A DNA stretch of 64,000 nt, from the NCBI RefSeq assembly GCF_014904705.1, contig NZ_JACZCQ010000001.1:664205-728204 (forward strand), in the 5' to 3' direction. Source of the DNA: Nisaea sediminum (GTDB lineage: Bacteria > Pseudomonadota > Alphaproteobacteria > Thalassobaculales > Thalassobaculaceae). Position numbers and translations under genes: made by a program. The notes under the pieces were generated by a model. The model was not told the DNA's origin, ran no database searches, and saw nothing but the letters and a program-made list of their open reading frames with translations. Below are positions 8,463-16,185 of this stretch, one piece after another. Within the stretch, counting starts at the first letter, position 1; each line of letters starts with the position of its first letter.

Positions 8463-8539
8463 GGGGGCGTCCAGATTTCCAGCGGGATCAATGGTCAGAT
8501 AGCACGCGGGCGGAGCGGTTTAAAGGGGAGCGAGCCGGA

Positions 8540-9751
8540 TCAGGGAGCCTGGAAGACCACACCAGCGGCCAGCAGCGCGTCGATCTCCGCTCCGGCAAGG
8601 CCGCCCTCGGCGAGGATTTCCCGGCTATGTTCCCCCAGCCGCGGCGCGCCGAGCCGGTAGGAGGCGGGCGTGCTGCCGTAGCGGATCGGCTGACCGACCA
8701 TCCGGATCTCTCCTTCGCTCCTATGCCGGAACAGCGGCCAGAAACCGATCTCGTCGAGATGCGGGTCTTGCAGCAGGTCCTCGGTCCCCATGACCGGCAT
8801 GGCGGGTACGTCGATTTCGGCGAAGAGCGCGAGCCACTCAGCTGACGTGCGCGCCGGCGTCGCCTCCGCGACGATCTGGTAGAGCCGGCCGATATTGCGC
8901 GAGCGCTCCGCCGGATCGGTCACCCAGGATGCCGCTGCGATATCCTCGCGACCGATTGCGCGCAGGTAATCGCTCCATTGCCGGGCGGTATAGGGCAGCA
9001 GGGCGACATGCCCGTCCTTGGTCCGGTAGGGCTTGCGGTGCGGGGCGAGGACCCGGTCGTATCCCGTCTTGCTGTCGCCGTCGGGGAAGGTGGCGCCCTG
9101 GAGATGCTCCGGATGCAGGAAGGCGACGAGGCTTTCGAACATCGGCACTTCGATGAACTGGCCAATTCCGGAACGCTCCCGGGCCACCAGCGCCATGGAG
9201 ATCGCGGAGAGGCACATGAGACCTGTCACCTTGTCCGCGATAACCGTGCGGCTGTAGGCCGGAGCTCCGTCGGCCCGGTTGTGATAGTCGGCGAGGCCGC
9301 AGGCGGCCTGGATGATGTCGTCATAGGCTGGGCGGCCCGCATAGGGACCCTGCTCGCTGAACCCGTAGGCGCCGCAATAGATCAGCTTCGGATTGATCAC
9401 CTTCAGGTCCTCGTAACCGAGGCCGAGGCGGCGCATCGCGGCCGGTCGGACGGAGCTCACGAAGACGTCGGCGCTTCGTGCTAGCGACAACAGTGCGTCA
9501 CGGGCACCGGTGTTTTTCAGGTCCATCGAAAGCGAGCGCTTGTTGCGGTTCACATTGAGGAAAACCGTGCCCATTCCAGGGTTTCTGAACGGTGTGACGT
9601 TGCGCGTGACATCGCCGTCGAGGGATTCGACCTTGATGACATCGGCGCCCATGTCGCCCATGATCTGGGTCGCGTAGGGTCCGAGCAGAACCGAGGTCAG
9701 ATCCAGTACCCGGATCCCCGCAAGGGGACCGGTCGCAGCTTCACCCGCCAT
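8540..9751 (-). CDS. CaiB/BaiF family (class III) CoA-transferase
   Basis: A 403-residue type III CoA-transferase. It shows the N-terminal GIRVLDLTSVLLGPYATQI, the VIKVE strand and the catalytic-Asp region YAGRPAYDDIIQAACGL, where an Asp forms the acyl-aspartyl intermediate. It moves CoA between carboxylic acids; the substrate is not evident. The frame is open up to 9799, but ATG at 9751 gives the family's normal N-terminus and avoids overlap with the divergent nitroreductase gene at 9780. The neighbouring acyl-CoA dehydrogenase suggests a small CoA-ester degradation set. Confidence 0.87.
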   Translation of the reverse strand: MAGEAATGPLAGIRVLDLTSVLLGPYATQIMGDMGADVIKVESLDGDVTRNVTPFRNPGMGTVFLNVNRNKRSLSMDLKNTGARDALLSLARSADVFVSSVRPAAMRRLGLGYEDLKVINPKLIYCGAYGFSEQGPYAGRPAYDDIIQAACGLADYHNRADGAPAYSRTVIADKVTGLMCLSAISMALVARERSGIGQFIEVPMFESLVAFLHPEHLQGATFPDGDSKTGYDRVLAPHRKPYRTKDGHVALLPYTARQWSDYLRAIGREDIAAASWVTDPAERSRNIGRLYQIVAEATPARTSAEWLALFAEIDVPAMPVMGTEDLLQDPHLDEIGFWPLFRHRSEGEIRMVGQPIRYGSTPASYRLGAPRLGEHSREILAEGGLAGAEIDALLAAGVVFQAP

Positions 9752-9779
9752 TTCGATCAGATATCCCGAGAAAAGAACC

Positions 9780-10490
9780 GTGACAGACGCACCGATCATA
9801 GAGACCGGCTACGAAAACCTGAACCCTGTCGAGGAGGCGGTCTCGCAGCGGCGCTCCGTCCGGGCCTTCCTGCCGGACCCGGTGCCGGATGAGACCATTG
9901 CCCGTATACTCTATCTCGCCGGCAGGGCGCCGAGCGGAACCAACATGCAGCCCTGGAAGGTGCATGTGGTGACCGGCGCGGCGCGCGAAAGACTGTGCAC
10001 CGATATCGTTGAAGCGCACCACGAAGGCGCGAACCACAGCGGCGAGTACCAGTATTACCCGAAAGAGTTCTTCGAGCCTTTCAAGTCGCGCCGCCGCACG
10101 GTCGGCTGGGCGCTCTACGGCCTGCTCGAGATCACAAAGGGCGATTTCGAGAAGACCAAGGCGCAGCATGCGCGGAACTTCACCTTCTTCGACGCGCCGG
10201 TCGGGCTGATCTTCACCATCCATCGCGGCCTCGAGATCGGCAGCTGGCTCGATTTCGGCATGTTCATGGAAAACGTCATGGTGCTGGCCCGCAGCCACGG
10301 ACTGGAGACCTGCCCGCAGGCCGCTTTCGCGACCTATCACAAGATCATCCGAGCCCATCTGGACCTCGCCGAGGAGGATGTGGTCGTTGCCGGCATGGCG
10401 CTCGGCAAGGCCGATTGGTCGAAGATCGAGAACACTCTTATTACGGAACGCATGGCGCTGGAGGATTACGTCCGGTTCCATCGCGGCTAA
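9780..10490 (+). CDS. nitroreductase family protein
   Basis: A 236-residue FMN-dependent nitroreductase-fold protein. It shows SQRRSVRAFLPDPVP near residue 21 and APSGTNMQPW near 46 for FMN phosphate and ring binding, and the C-terminal GMALGKAD. Members reduce nitroaromatics, quinones or enones with NAD(P)H; the physiological substrate is unknown. The start is GTG at 9780. It is followed after 42 nt by an acyl-CoA dehydrogenase, probably in one transcript, so an enoyl or quinone-type substrate in the same pathway is possible. Confidence 0.85.
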   Translation: MTDAPIIETGYENLNPVEEAVSQRRSVRAFLPDPVPDETIARILYLAGRAPSGTNMQPWKVHVVTGAARERLCTDIVEAHHEGANHSGEYQYYPKEFFEPFKSRRRTVGWALYGLLEITKGDFEKTKAQHARNFTFFDAPVGLIFTIHRGLEIGSWLDFGMFMENVMVLARSHGLETCPQAAFATYHKIIRAHLDLAEEDVVVAGMALGKADWSKIENTLITERMALEDYVRFHRG

Positions 10491-10495
10491 GATCA

Positions 10496-10507
10496 TTTCA
10501 ATTGAAA
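10496..10507. repeat. 12-bp perfect palindrome between nitroreductase and acyl-CoA dehydrogenase genes
   Basis: TTTCAATTGAAA reads identically on both strands and lies in the 42-nt gap, about 25 nt before the acyl-CoA dehydrogenase start. It could be an operator. It is AT-rich in GC-rich DNA, but it is short and no regulator is identified. Confidence 0.35.
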
Positions 10508-10532
10508 CGATAAAATACCCGGAGGAAACGAG

Positions 10533-11693
10533 ATGGACTTCCAGCTGACCGAAGAGCAGCGCAGCCTGCAGGAAACGGCGCGCGCTTTCGCGACCCAGGA
10601 GATGGCGGATGTCGCGCGCGAGCTGGAGGAAAAGGACGAGGCGCCGTCCCGCGAACATATACGGCGTTATGCCGAGATGGGCTTCCTCGGGATCAATGTG
10701 GCGGAGGAATATGGCGGGCTCGGTCTCGGCAACCTCGAGGCGCTGATCGTGCTCGAGGAGTTCGCCAAGGTCTCGCCGGCCATCGCGTTTCCGATTTTCG
10801 AGTCCTCCGTCGGCCCCTGCCGCGCGGTCGAACATTTCGCCTCGTCCGAGCTGGCGAAGAAGGTCTTGCCGCAGGTCTGTGCCGGCGAGCTGACGGTCGC
10901 CGTCGCGATGTCCGAGCCGGATGCCGGCTCGGCCCTGACCGATCTCAAGACCCGGGTGACGGAGGAGGGCGGCAATCTGATCCTGAACGGACAGAAGCGC
11001 TGGTGCTCCGGCGGCGGTCATGCCGAGGCCTATGTGGTCTATAGCAAGATGTCGGACGCACCGGGCGCCAAGGGGATCGGCGCAGTTTATGTCGAGAAAG
11101 GCATGAAGGGTGTCAGCTTCGGCGAACGCGAGCGGCTGATGGGCTTCCGCGGTATCCCGAGCGCCGACATCTTCTTCGACAATGTCGAAATCCCGAAAGA
11201 GAACGTGATCGTGCCGGCCGGCGGCTTCCGCCAGCTGATGGAGGCTTTCGATCTGGAGCGCTGCGGCAATGCCACCATGTGTCTCGGCATCGCATCGGCC
11301 GCCTTCGAGACGGCGCTCGCCTATACCCAGGAGCGCAAGGCGTTCGGCAAGGAACTGGTCGAATTCCAGGCGGTGCAGATGAAGCTCGCCGAAATGGCGA
11401 TGCGGGTCGAGGCCTCGCGCCTGCTGATCTTTCGCGCGGCGAAGAATGCCGAGGACGGTCTGCCGTCGGTGCTGGATTCCAGCCTGGCGAAATGCTTCGC
11501 CAACGAGATCGTCCGCGACGTGACCGGTGCCGCGCTGCAGGTGATGGGCGCCTATGGCTATTCCAAGTCCTACGGCATGGAACAGCGTCTGCGCGACGGT
11601 TGGGGCTGGGGCATCGCAGGCGGGGCGATCGACATCCAGAAGGTGAATATCGCCGCGGCCCTGGTGGGGCGTCGGTTCAACCAGAGGGCCTGA
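10533..11693 (+). CDS. acyl-CoA dehydrogenase
   Basis: A 386-residue FAD-dependent acyl-CoA dehydrogenase with AVAMSEPDAGSALTDLKT (flavin/substrate loop) and RKAFGKELVEFQAVQMKLAEM in the helical C-terminal domain. It catalyses alpha,beta-desaturation of an acyl-CoA and passes electrons to ETF. The usual C-terminal catalytic Glu in an EGT motif is absent: the region reads IAGGAIDIQ. A Glu is present in FDLERCG near residue 239, the place where isovaleryl-CoA and long-chain dehydrogenases carry their base, so it is probably active and IVD-like. GGAGGAAACGAG precedes the ATG. Confidence 0.88.
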   Translation: MDFQLTEEQRSLQETARAFATQEMADVARELEEKDEAPSREHIRRYAEMGFLGINVAEEYGGLGLGNLEALIVLEEFAKVSPAIAFPIFESSVGPCRAVEHFASSELAKKVLPQVCAGELTVAVAMSEPDAGSALTDLKTRVTEEGGNLILNGQKRWCSGGGHAEAYVVYSKMSDAPGAKGIGAVYVEKGMKGVSFGERERLMGFRGIPSADIFFDNVEIPKENVIVPAGGFRQLMEAFDLERCGNATMCLGIASAAFETALAYTQERKAFGKELVEFQAVQMKLAEMAMRVEASRLLIFRAAKNAEDGLPSVLDSSLAKCFANEIVRDVTGAALQVMGAYGYSKSYGMEQRLRDGWGWGIAGGAIDIQKVNIAAALVGRRFNQRA

Positions 11694-11732
11694 TCCAGGT
11701 CAATTCCTGCATGATTCTGTACTGTTAGATTT

Positions 11733-11774
11733 GCAAAGTGTGCGCTTTACTCTCGTCCAGGCGTGACACTTTGC
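11733..11774. repeat. inverted repeat (9-bp perfect arms) before the Ycf46-like ATPase gene
   Basis: GCAAAGTGT at 11733-11741 and ACACTTTGC at 11766-11774 are perfect inverted copies separated by 24 nt. Similarity extends inward to about 13 of 14 positions with one extra base. The right arm ends nine bases before the AGGAGG ribosome site of the TTG-started gene at 11794. It may be a two-half-site operator or a leader stem-loop. No T-run follows, so it is not an obvious terminator. Confidence 0.55.
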
Positions 11775-11793
11775 GTGCAGGAGGAAGAGTGCC

Positions 11794-13506
11794 TTGAAGA
11801 TCAGGACCCAAAAGGATTTCGAGCGCGCCCTGACGCTCGCGGTATCGTCGCTCCATCCGTTAATCGCCATTCACTCGTTCGAAGAAAACCGGGTGATCGA
11901 CAGCATCGAACGCGTGGCGATCAAGGAGAAATGCGACATCATTTTCTGGTCCTGCACGCGGGGCATTCACATGAAGCGGATCGGCTCGCTGCTGAGCCAA
12001 GCCGACAAGGCACCGGACAACCTCGTCAAATCCGGCCAGAACGCGGACGTCATGACTGCGATCGAAGCCTTCGAGCGCAAACTTGAAAGAGAGCGCGAGA
12101 AGAAGAGTTCGGAACGCCGGAAAACCTTCCTCGTCCTGCTCGACGCGTCGCCCTTTCTCGTCGAGCGCCACAACAATCCGGCCCACCGCAGGCGGCTGCG
12201 CGATTTCGCCTTGCAGAGCCGGCTCTCGACCAAGAACGGTGCAATTCTCCTGGTCTCGTCCGACGGTGAACTCACTCCGGAACTCGAGAAGGAGATCCTG
12301 CGGCTCGAGTTTCCCCTTCCGACGAAAGACGAGATCAAGGGCTGGGTGGACGACATTCTAGAGCGGCTCAAGGCAACTTCCGCAGTCAAGGTCGACGAGG
12401 ATGTGGACTTCCTGAAAGAGGCGGTTGTGAACGCGGCGAGCGGCCTCACAATGTACGAGATCCGCAATGCGCTCTCGGATGCCCTGATCGAGGACAAGCA
12501 ATTGTCGCGGGAGGATGTCCGGGAGATCTACCGGCTCAAGCAGGATGTCGTGAAGAAGAGCGGGATCCTCGAATATATCGACACCAGCGAATGGTCGATG
12601 GACGATGTCGGGGGGCTCGATAACCTGAAAGAATGGCTCCGCAAGCGCGCCCTGGCCTCGACCGATAAGGGGCTCGCCTTCGGGATCACTCCGCCGAAAG
12701 GTGTTCTCCTCACGGGCGTTCCCGGCTGCGGCAAGTCGCTTGCGGCGAAATGCACATCGACCTCCTGGGGCATTCCGCTGATCAAGCTGGACATGGGACG
12801 TGTCTATGCCTCGCTCGTCGGCGCGTCGGAGCAGCATATCCGTGATGCTATCTCGATCTGCGAGGCAGTTGCGCCCTGCGTGCTCTGGATCGACGAGATT
12901 GAGAAGGGACTGCCGCGTAACCAAGGCCATGTCGGCGATAGCGGCGTTTCCCTGCGGGTGTTGGCGACATTCCTGACCTGGCTGCAGGAGAAGACGGCGC
13001 CGGTCTTCGTCATTGCCACGGCCAACGAGACGGTGCTGCTGCCGCCGGAAATCCTGCGCAAGGGGCGGTTCGACGAGATCTTCTTCATCGATCTCCCCAA
13101 TGCGGAGGAGCGGAAGGAGATCTTCCGGATTCATATCGGCCGGGTCGGTCACGTGCCGGAAAGTTTCGATCTCGACGCCCTGACCGAAATTACCGGCACC
13201 GACGAGGCGACGGGAGAGGGCGGTTTCAGCGGCGCCGAAATCGAGGCGGTCGTGCGGGAAGCGCTGATCTCGGCTTTTTCAGAGGCGACGGATGCCAAAA
13301 AATTTCCGACCCTCGAGCAGCGACACCTCGAGGCTGCGATCCTTGAAACCAAACCTCTGTCGGTCACACGGGCGGAAGAGATCACCGGTCTGAGGCGCTG
13401 GTCCGACGGCCGCGCGGTCCCGGCGACCGGCTCGCTGGTCGAACCGCCATTGCCATTCCCTTTCGAGGAAAAGCTGAAAGATATTCTGAAGTCCGGCACC
13501 CCTTGA
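11794..13506 (+). CDS. AAA family ATPase, Ycf46-like
   Basis: A 570-residue protein. The N-terminal about 200 residues contain [14 protein letters not shown] and IIFWSCTRG, typical of Ycf46. A classical AAA module follows, with Walker A GVPGCGKS near 308-315, Walker [12 protein letters not shown], an arginine-rich [14 protein letters not shown] segment and sensor 2 [15 protein letters not shown]. Ycf46 proteins occur in cyanobacteria, plastids and scattered proteobacteria; a role in inorganic carbon use has been proposed in cyanobacteria, but the mechanism is unknown. The start is TTG at 11794: an upstream GTG runs into a stop, and AGGAGGAAGAG is well placed. Confidence 0.85.
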   Translation: MKIRTQKDFERALTLAVSSLHPLIAIHSFEENRVIDSIERVAIKEKCDIIFWSCTRGIHMKRIGSLLSQADKAPDNLVKSGQNADVMTAIEAFERKLEREREKKSSERRKTFLVLLDASPFLVERHNNPAHRRRLRDFALQSRLSTKNGAILLVSSDGELTPELEKEILRLEFPLPTKDEIKGWVDDILERLKATSAVKVDEDVDFLKEAVVNAASGLTMYEIRNALSDALIEDKQLSREDVREIYRLKQDVVKKSGILEYIDTSEWSMDDVGGLDNLKEWLRKRALASTDKGLAFGITPPKGVLLTGVPGCGKSLAAKCTSTSWGIPLIKLDMGRVYASLVGASEQHIRDAISICEAVAPCVLWIDEIEKGLPRNQGHVGDSGVSLRVLATFLTWLQEKTAPVFVIATANETVLLPPEILRKGRFDEIFFIDLPNAEERKEIFRIHIGRVGHVPESFDLDALTEITGTDEATGEGGFSGAEIEAVVREALISAFSEATDAKKFPTLEQRHLEAAILETKPLSVTRAEEITGLRRWSDGRAVPATGSLVEPPLPFPFEEKLKDILKSGTP

Positions 13507-13517
13507 CGGGGTCGGAC
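13491..13517. terminator. possible stem-loop between convergent genes
   Basis: GTCCG-gc-ACCCC and GGGGT-CGGAC pair across a five-base loop that contains the stop codon of the AAA ATPase gene. The next gene is convergent and ends at 13524. No T-run follows on either strand, so termination function is uncertain. Confidence 0.3.
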
Positions 13518-13523
13518 GCCCCC

Positions 13524-14468
13524 TCAGACGAAGTCGCGGAAATAGGCGATCGTTTTCTCGAGGCCGGTGCGCAGGGGAACTTTCGGCTCCCAGCCGAGGA
13601 GGTTTCTGGCCTTGTCGATGTTCGGCTGGCGCTGCATCGGGTCGTCCTGCGGCAGCGGATGGTAGGAGATTCCGTTCTTCCCTCCGACCAGTTCGGTCAC
13701 GCTTTCCGCCAGTTCCTTCACCGTCATCTCGGTCGGGTTTCCAAGATTGATCGGGCCGACCACGGAGTCCTCGCTGTCCATCAGCTTCATCAGGCCGTCG
13801 ACCAGATCGTCGACAAAGCAGAAGGATCGCGTCTGGCTGCCGTCGCCGTAGAGCGTCAGGTCCTCGCCGCGCAGGGCCGAGAGGACGAAGTTTGAGACCA
13901 CGCGGCCGTCGTTCGGGTGCATGCGCGGGCCGTAGGTGTTGAAGATCCGCGCGACCTTGATGCGCAGCCGGTGCTGGCGCAGATAGTCGAAGAACAGGGT
14001 CTCGGCGCAGCGCTTGCCTTCGTCGTAGCAGGCCCGGATGCCGGTTGTGTTGACGTTGCCCCAGTATTCCTCGGTCTGCGGATGCACCGTCGGGTCGCCA
14101 TAGACCTCCGAGGTCGAGGCCTGCAGCACCTTCGCCTTCACCCGCTTGGCGAGCCCGAGGACGTTGATGGCGCCGATCACGCTGGTCTTTGTCGTCTGTA
14201 CCGGATCGCGCTGGTAATGGATCGGCGAGGCCGGGCAGGCGAGATTGTAGATCTCGTCGACCTCGACATAGAGCGGGAAGGTGATGTCGTGCCGCATCAG
14301 CTCGAAATTCGAGTGATCGAGCAGGTGGGCCACGTTGCGCCGCATGCCGGTGTAAAAATTGTCGACGCAGAGAACGTCGTCGCCGCGCTCCAGCAGCCGC
14401 TCGCAGAGGTGAGAGCCGAGAAAGCCGGCACCTCCGGTAACCAGGACGCGTTTTGGAACTGTCTTCAT
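13524..14468 (-). CDS. UDP-glucuronic acid decarboxylase (UDP-xylose synthase-like), extended SDR
   Basis: A 314-residue extended short-chain dehydrogenase. The N-terminus [20 protein letters not shown] binds NAD; the UXS-type segments [18 protein letters not shown] and [15 protein letters not shown] are present, with Ser/Thr-rich STSEVYGDP and the catalytic YDEGK. The enzyme oxidises and decarboxylates UDP-glucuronate to UDP-xylose (or the 4-keto intermediate), a precursor for surface polysaccharide. No polysaccharide genes are adjacent. It converges on the AAA ATPase gene. Confidence 0.88.
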   Translation of the reverse strand: MKTVPKRVLVTGGAGFLGSHLCERLLERGDDVLCVDNFYTGMRRNVAHLLDHSNFELMRHDITFPLYVEVDEIYNLACPASPIHYQRDPVQTTKTSVIGAINVLGLAKRVKAKVLQASTSEVYGDPTVHPQTEEYWGNVNTTGIRACYDEGKRCAETLFFDYLRQHRLRIKVARIFNTYGPRMHPNDGRVVSNFVLSALRGEDLTLYGDGSQTRSFCFVDDLVDGLMKLMDSEDSVVGPINLGNPTEMTVKELAESVTELVGGKNGISYHPLPQDDPMQRQPNIDKARNLLGWEPKVPLRTGLEKTIAYFRDFV

Positions 14469-14777
14469 GGGATGGCCGCCGATCCTTCAGTGCCAACATT
14501 CTCTCGAAATTCTGCATACCTCATCCGGAACCGGGTGCAAATGGGGCTGTGCGGAGAGGCGCGGCCGGCTTGAGCTGGAGTTGGCTGAGAGCGCTTTGCC
14601 GTAACCCCTTGAATCGGCGCGAATCGTTAAGTTTTCTCGCAAGGCGCTTGAATCGAAACCACAACAAGGAGTAGGCTCATCTCAAGTCGGCACAACATAT
14701 TGCGTCTCTTTTCAACCGGGAGACGCGCCGGTTCAACCGGGAAGAGTGCCGGCATTATGTCAGACTTGGAGGGCAGA
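14469..14777. promoter_or_regulatory. gcrA upstream region with GANTC cluster and direct repeats
   Basis: A 309-nt gap between two divergent genes. Three GAATC sites (the CcrM methylation target GANTC) lie at 14611, 14621 and 14650. The last one overlaps a candidate -35 TTGAAT (14648-14653), with TAGGCT (14672-14677) as -10 after 18 nt. An 11-bp direct repeat, TTCAACCGGGA, occurs at 14711-14721 and 14732-14742, exactly 21 bp apart. The rest, 14469-14600, shows nothing recognisable apart from serving the decarboxylase gene on the minus strand. Confidence 0.55.
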
Positions 14778-15161
14778 ATGGCCGAAAGCGCAGTCAGCGC
14801 GTGGACCGAGGACCGTCTGGAACAGCTCAAGCAGCTCTGGGCCGACGGATTGTCGATCACGCAGATCGGGAACGAGCTCGGGGTTTCGCGGAATGCCGTC
14901 GTCGGCAAGGTGCACCGGATGGGGTTACCCAAGCGGCAGTCGCCGATCGTGCGCTCCGACAAGCCTGTCGAGCCGAAGAAGCGCAAGGTTTCGCCGCTCG
15001 CGGCGCAGGAATGGGACCGGAACAAGTGCTCCTGGCCCATCGGTGACCCGAAATCTCCGGATTTCAAGTTCTGCGGCGACAGCGTGGTGCAGGGCCGTCC
15101 CTATTGCACGACCCACTGTGCGGTTGCCTACACCAACATGCGGGATACCGCGGCCGCCTGA
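14778..15161 (+). CDS. gcrA: GcrA cell cycle regulator
   Basis: A 127-residue GcrA protein. The N-terminal helix-turn-helix WTEDRLEQLKQLWADGLSIT with GVSRNAVVGKVHRMGLPKR is nearly canonical. The C-terminal sigma-binding part has CSWPIGDPKSPDFKFCG and PYCTTHC, with four conserved Cys. In Caulobacter GcrA binds sigma-70 domain 2 and activates promoters with methylated GANTC. ATG at 14778 is chosen because GGAGGG lies four bases upstream and the homologous start begins a few residues before WTEDR; ATG at 14757 is possible. GANTC sites in its own promoter suggest self or CcrM control. Confidence 0.93.
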   Translation: MAESAVSAWTEDRLEQLKQLWADGLSITQIGNELGVSRNAVVGKVHRMGLPKRQSPIVRSDKPVEPKKRKVSPLAAQEWDRNKCSWPIGDPKSPDFKFCGDSVVQGRPYCTTHCAVAYTNMRDTAAA

Positions 15162-15185
15162 TCGGGCCGGCTACTCTCGAACTCC

Positions 15186-15219
15186 GGAGGGGTGCCGCGG
15201 GAAGCCGCGGCGCCCCTCC
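15186..15219 (+). terminator. 15-bp stem-loop downstream of gcrA
   Basis: GGAGGGG-T-GCCGCGG and CCGCGGC-G-CCCCTCC pair into a 15-bp stem (one T-G wobble) with a GAAG loop. It begins 25 nt after the gcrA stop. Only a short TTT follows (in GCCGTTTCC), so it is either a weak intrinsic terminator or an mRNA-stabilising 3' structure. Confidence 0.55.
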
Positions 15220-15377
15220 GCCGTTTCCGGCGTCGCCCCGGATCCGCGCGCGACAGGCCATAGGGCGTGTATTGCCAAATCCGGCCCCCTCTCTATTGTT
15301 CGATTGGCGGAGGGCATCCGCCCCAATTCAGCACCCCCTCCTGCCGGTTCCCGGCGCATGACCTTCCGGAGCAACAG

Positions 15378-16148
15378 ATGCGACTGAAAGACAGAACCGC
15401 CATCGTCACCGGTGCCGCGTCCGGTATCGGCAAGGCGATCGCGATCCGTTTCGCGGAAGAAGGCGCGAACGTGATCGTGGCCGATCGCACCGACGCGCCG
15501 CGCGAGGGTGGGGAGAAGACACTGGATCTCATCCTGGCCGCCGGGGGCAGCGCCGAATTCGCGGAAATGGATGTCGCCGACTGGGCGTCCGTCGACGCTA
15601 CGGTCGGAGCGGTGGTTTCCACCTATGGAGCGCTCGACATCATGGTGAACAACGCGGCGATCGGCGTCGGCAAGCCTCTGCTGGAAACCAGCGAGGAAGA
15701 TTGGGACCGGGTGATGAGCGTCAATGCGAAGGGTGTCTTTTTCGGCTGCAAGCGGGCCGTACAACAGATGCTGACGCAGCCGGCGCGTGATGGGGTGAGG
15801 GGCCGTATCGTCAACATCTCGTCGCAGCATGGCATGGTCCGGTCGCCGAACGACCTCGCCTACGGCACCGGAAAGGCTGCCGTCGTCTACATGACGCGGC
15901 AGATCGCGGGCGATTACGCCGCCGAGGGGATCGTCTGCAACGCAGTCGCTCCGGGCAAGATTCTCACCGGCAAGACCGGCCGGGCCGTCGATTCCGATAT
16001 CCTTGCCTATTCCGAGGCCCGCACGCCCTGGCCGCGCCTCGGACGGCCGCTCGACGTGGCCAACGCGGTGCTGTTTCTCGCGAGCGATGAGGCGACCTAT
16101 ATTACCGGAGAGAACCTGATGGTCGACGGCGGCTGGATGGCCAACTGA
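15378..16148 (+). CDS. SDR family NAD(P)-dependent oxidoreductase
   Basis: A 256-residue classical short-chain dehydrogenase: the cofactor loop TGAASGIGKAI, the NNAAIGVG motif, catalytic Ser in NISSQHG, and YGTGK as the Tyr-Lys pair; the C-terminus ITGENLMVDGGWMAN is typical. An acidic/basic VADRTD after strand 2 leaves NAD or NADP open. The substrate is unknown. ATG at 15378 is used, since the longer open frame upstream is not SDR-like. pepN follows after 37 nt. Confidence 0.88.
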   Translation: MRLKDRTAIVTGAASGIGKAIAIRFAEEGANVIVADRTDAPREGGEKTLDLILAAGGSAEFAEMDVADWASVDATVGAVVSTYGALDIMVNNAAIGVGKPLLETSEEDWDRVMSVNAKGVFFGCKRAVQQMLTQPARDGVRGRIVNISSQHGMVRSPNDLAYGTGKAAVVYMTRQIAGDYAAEGIVCNAVAPGKILTGKTGRAVDSDILAYSEARTPWPRLGRPLDVANAVLFLASDEATYITGENLMVDGGWMAN

Positions 16149-16185
16149 TCCGCCCGACCGAAAATCCGAAGCACCTGGAGCTGAC

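Noticed and set aside
3041..9751. CO dehydrogenase or xanthine dehydrogenase structural genes
   Set aside because: None of the genes in or around the maturation operon has the molybdopterin large-subunit, FAD or [2Fe-2S] small-subunit motifs.
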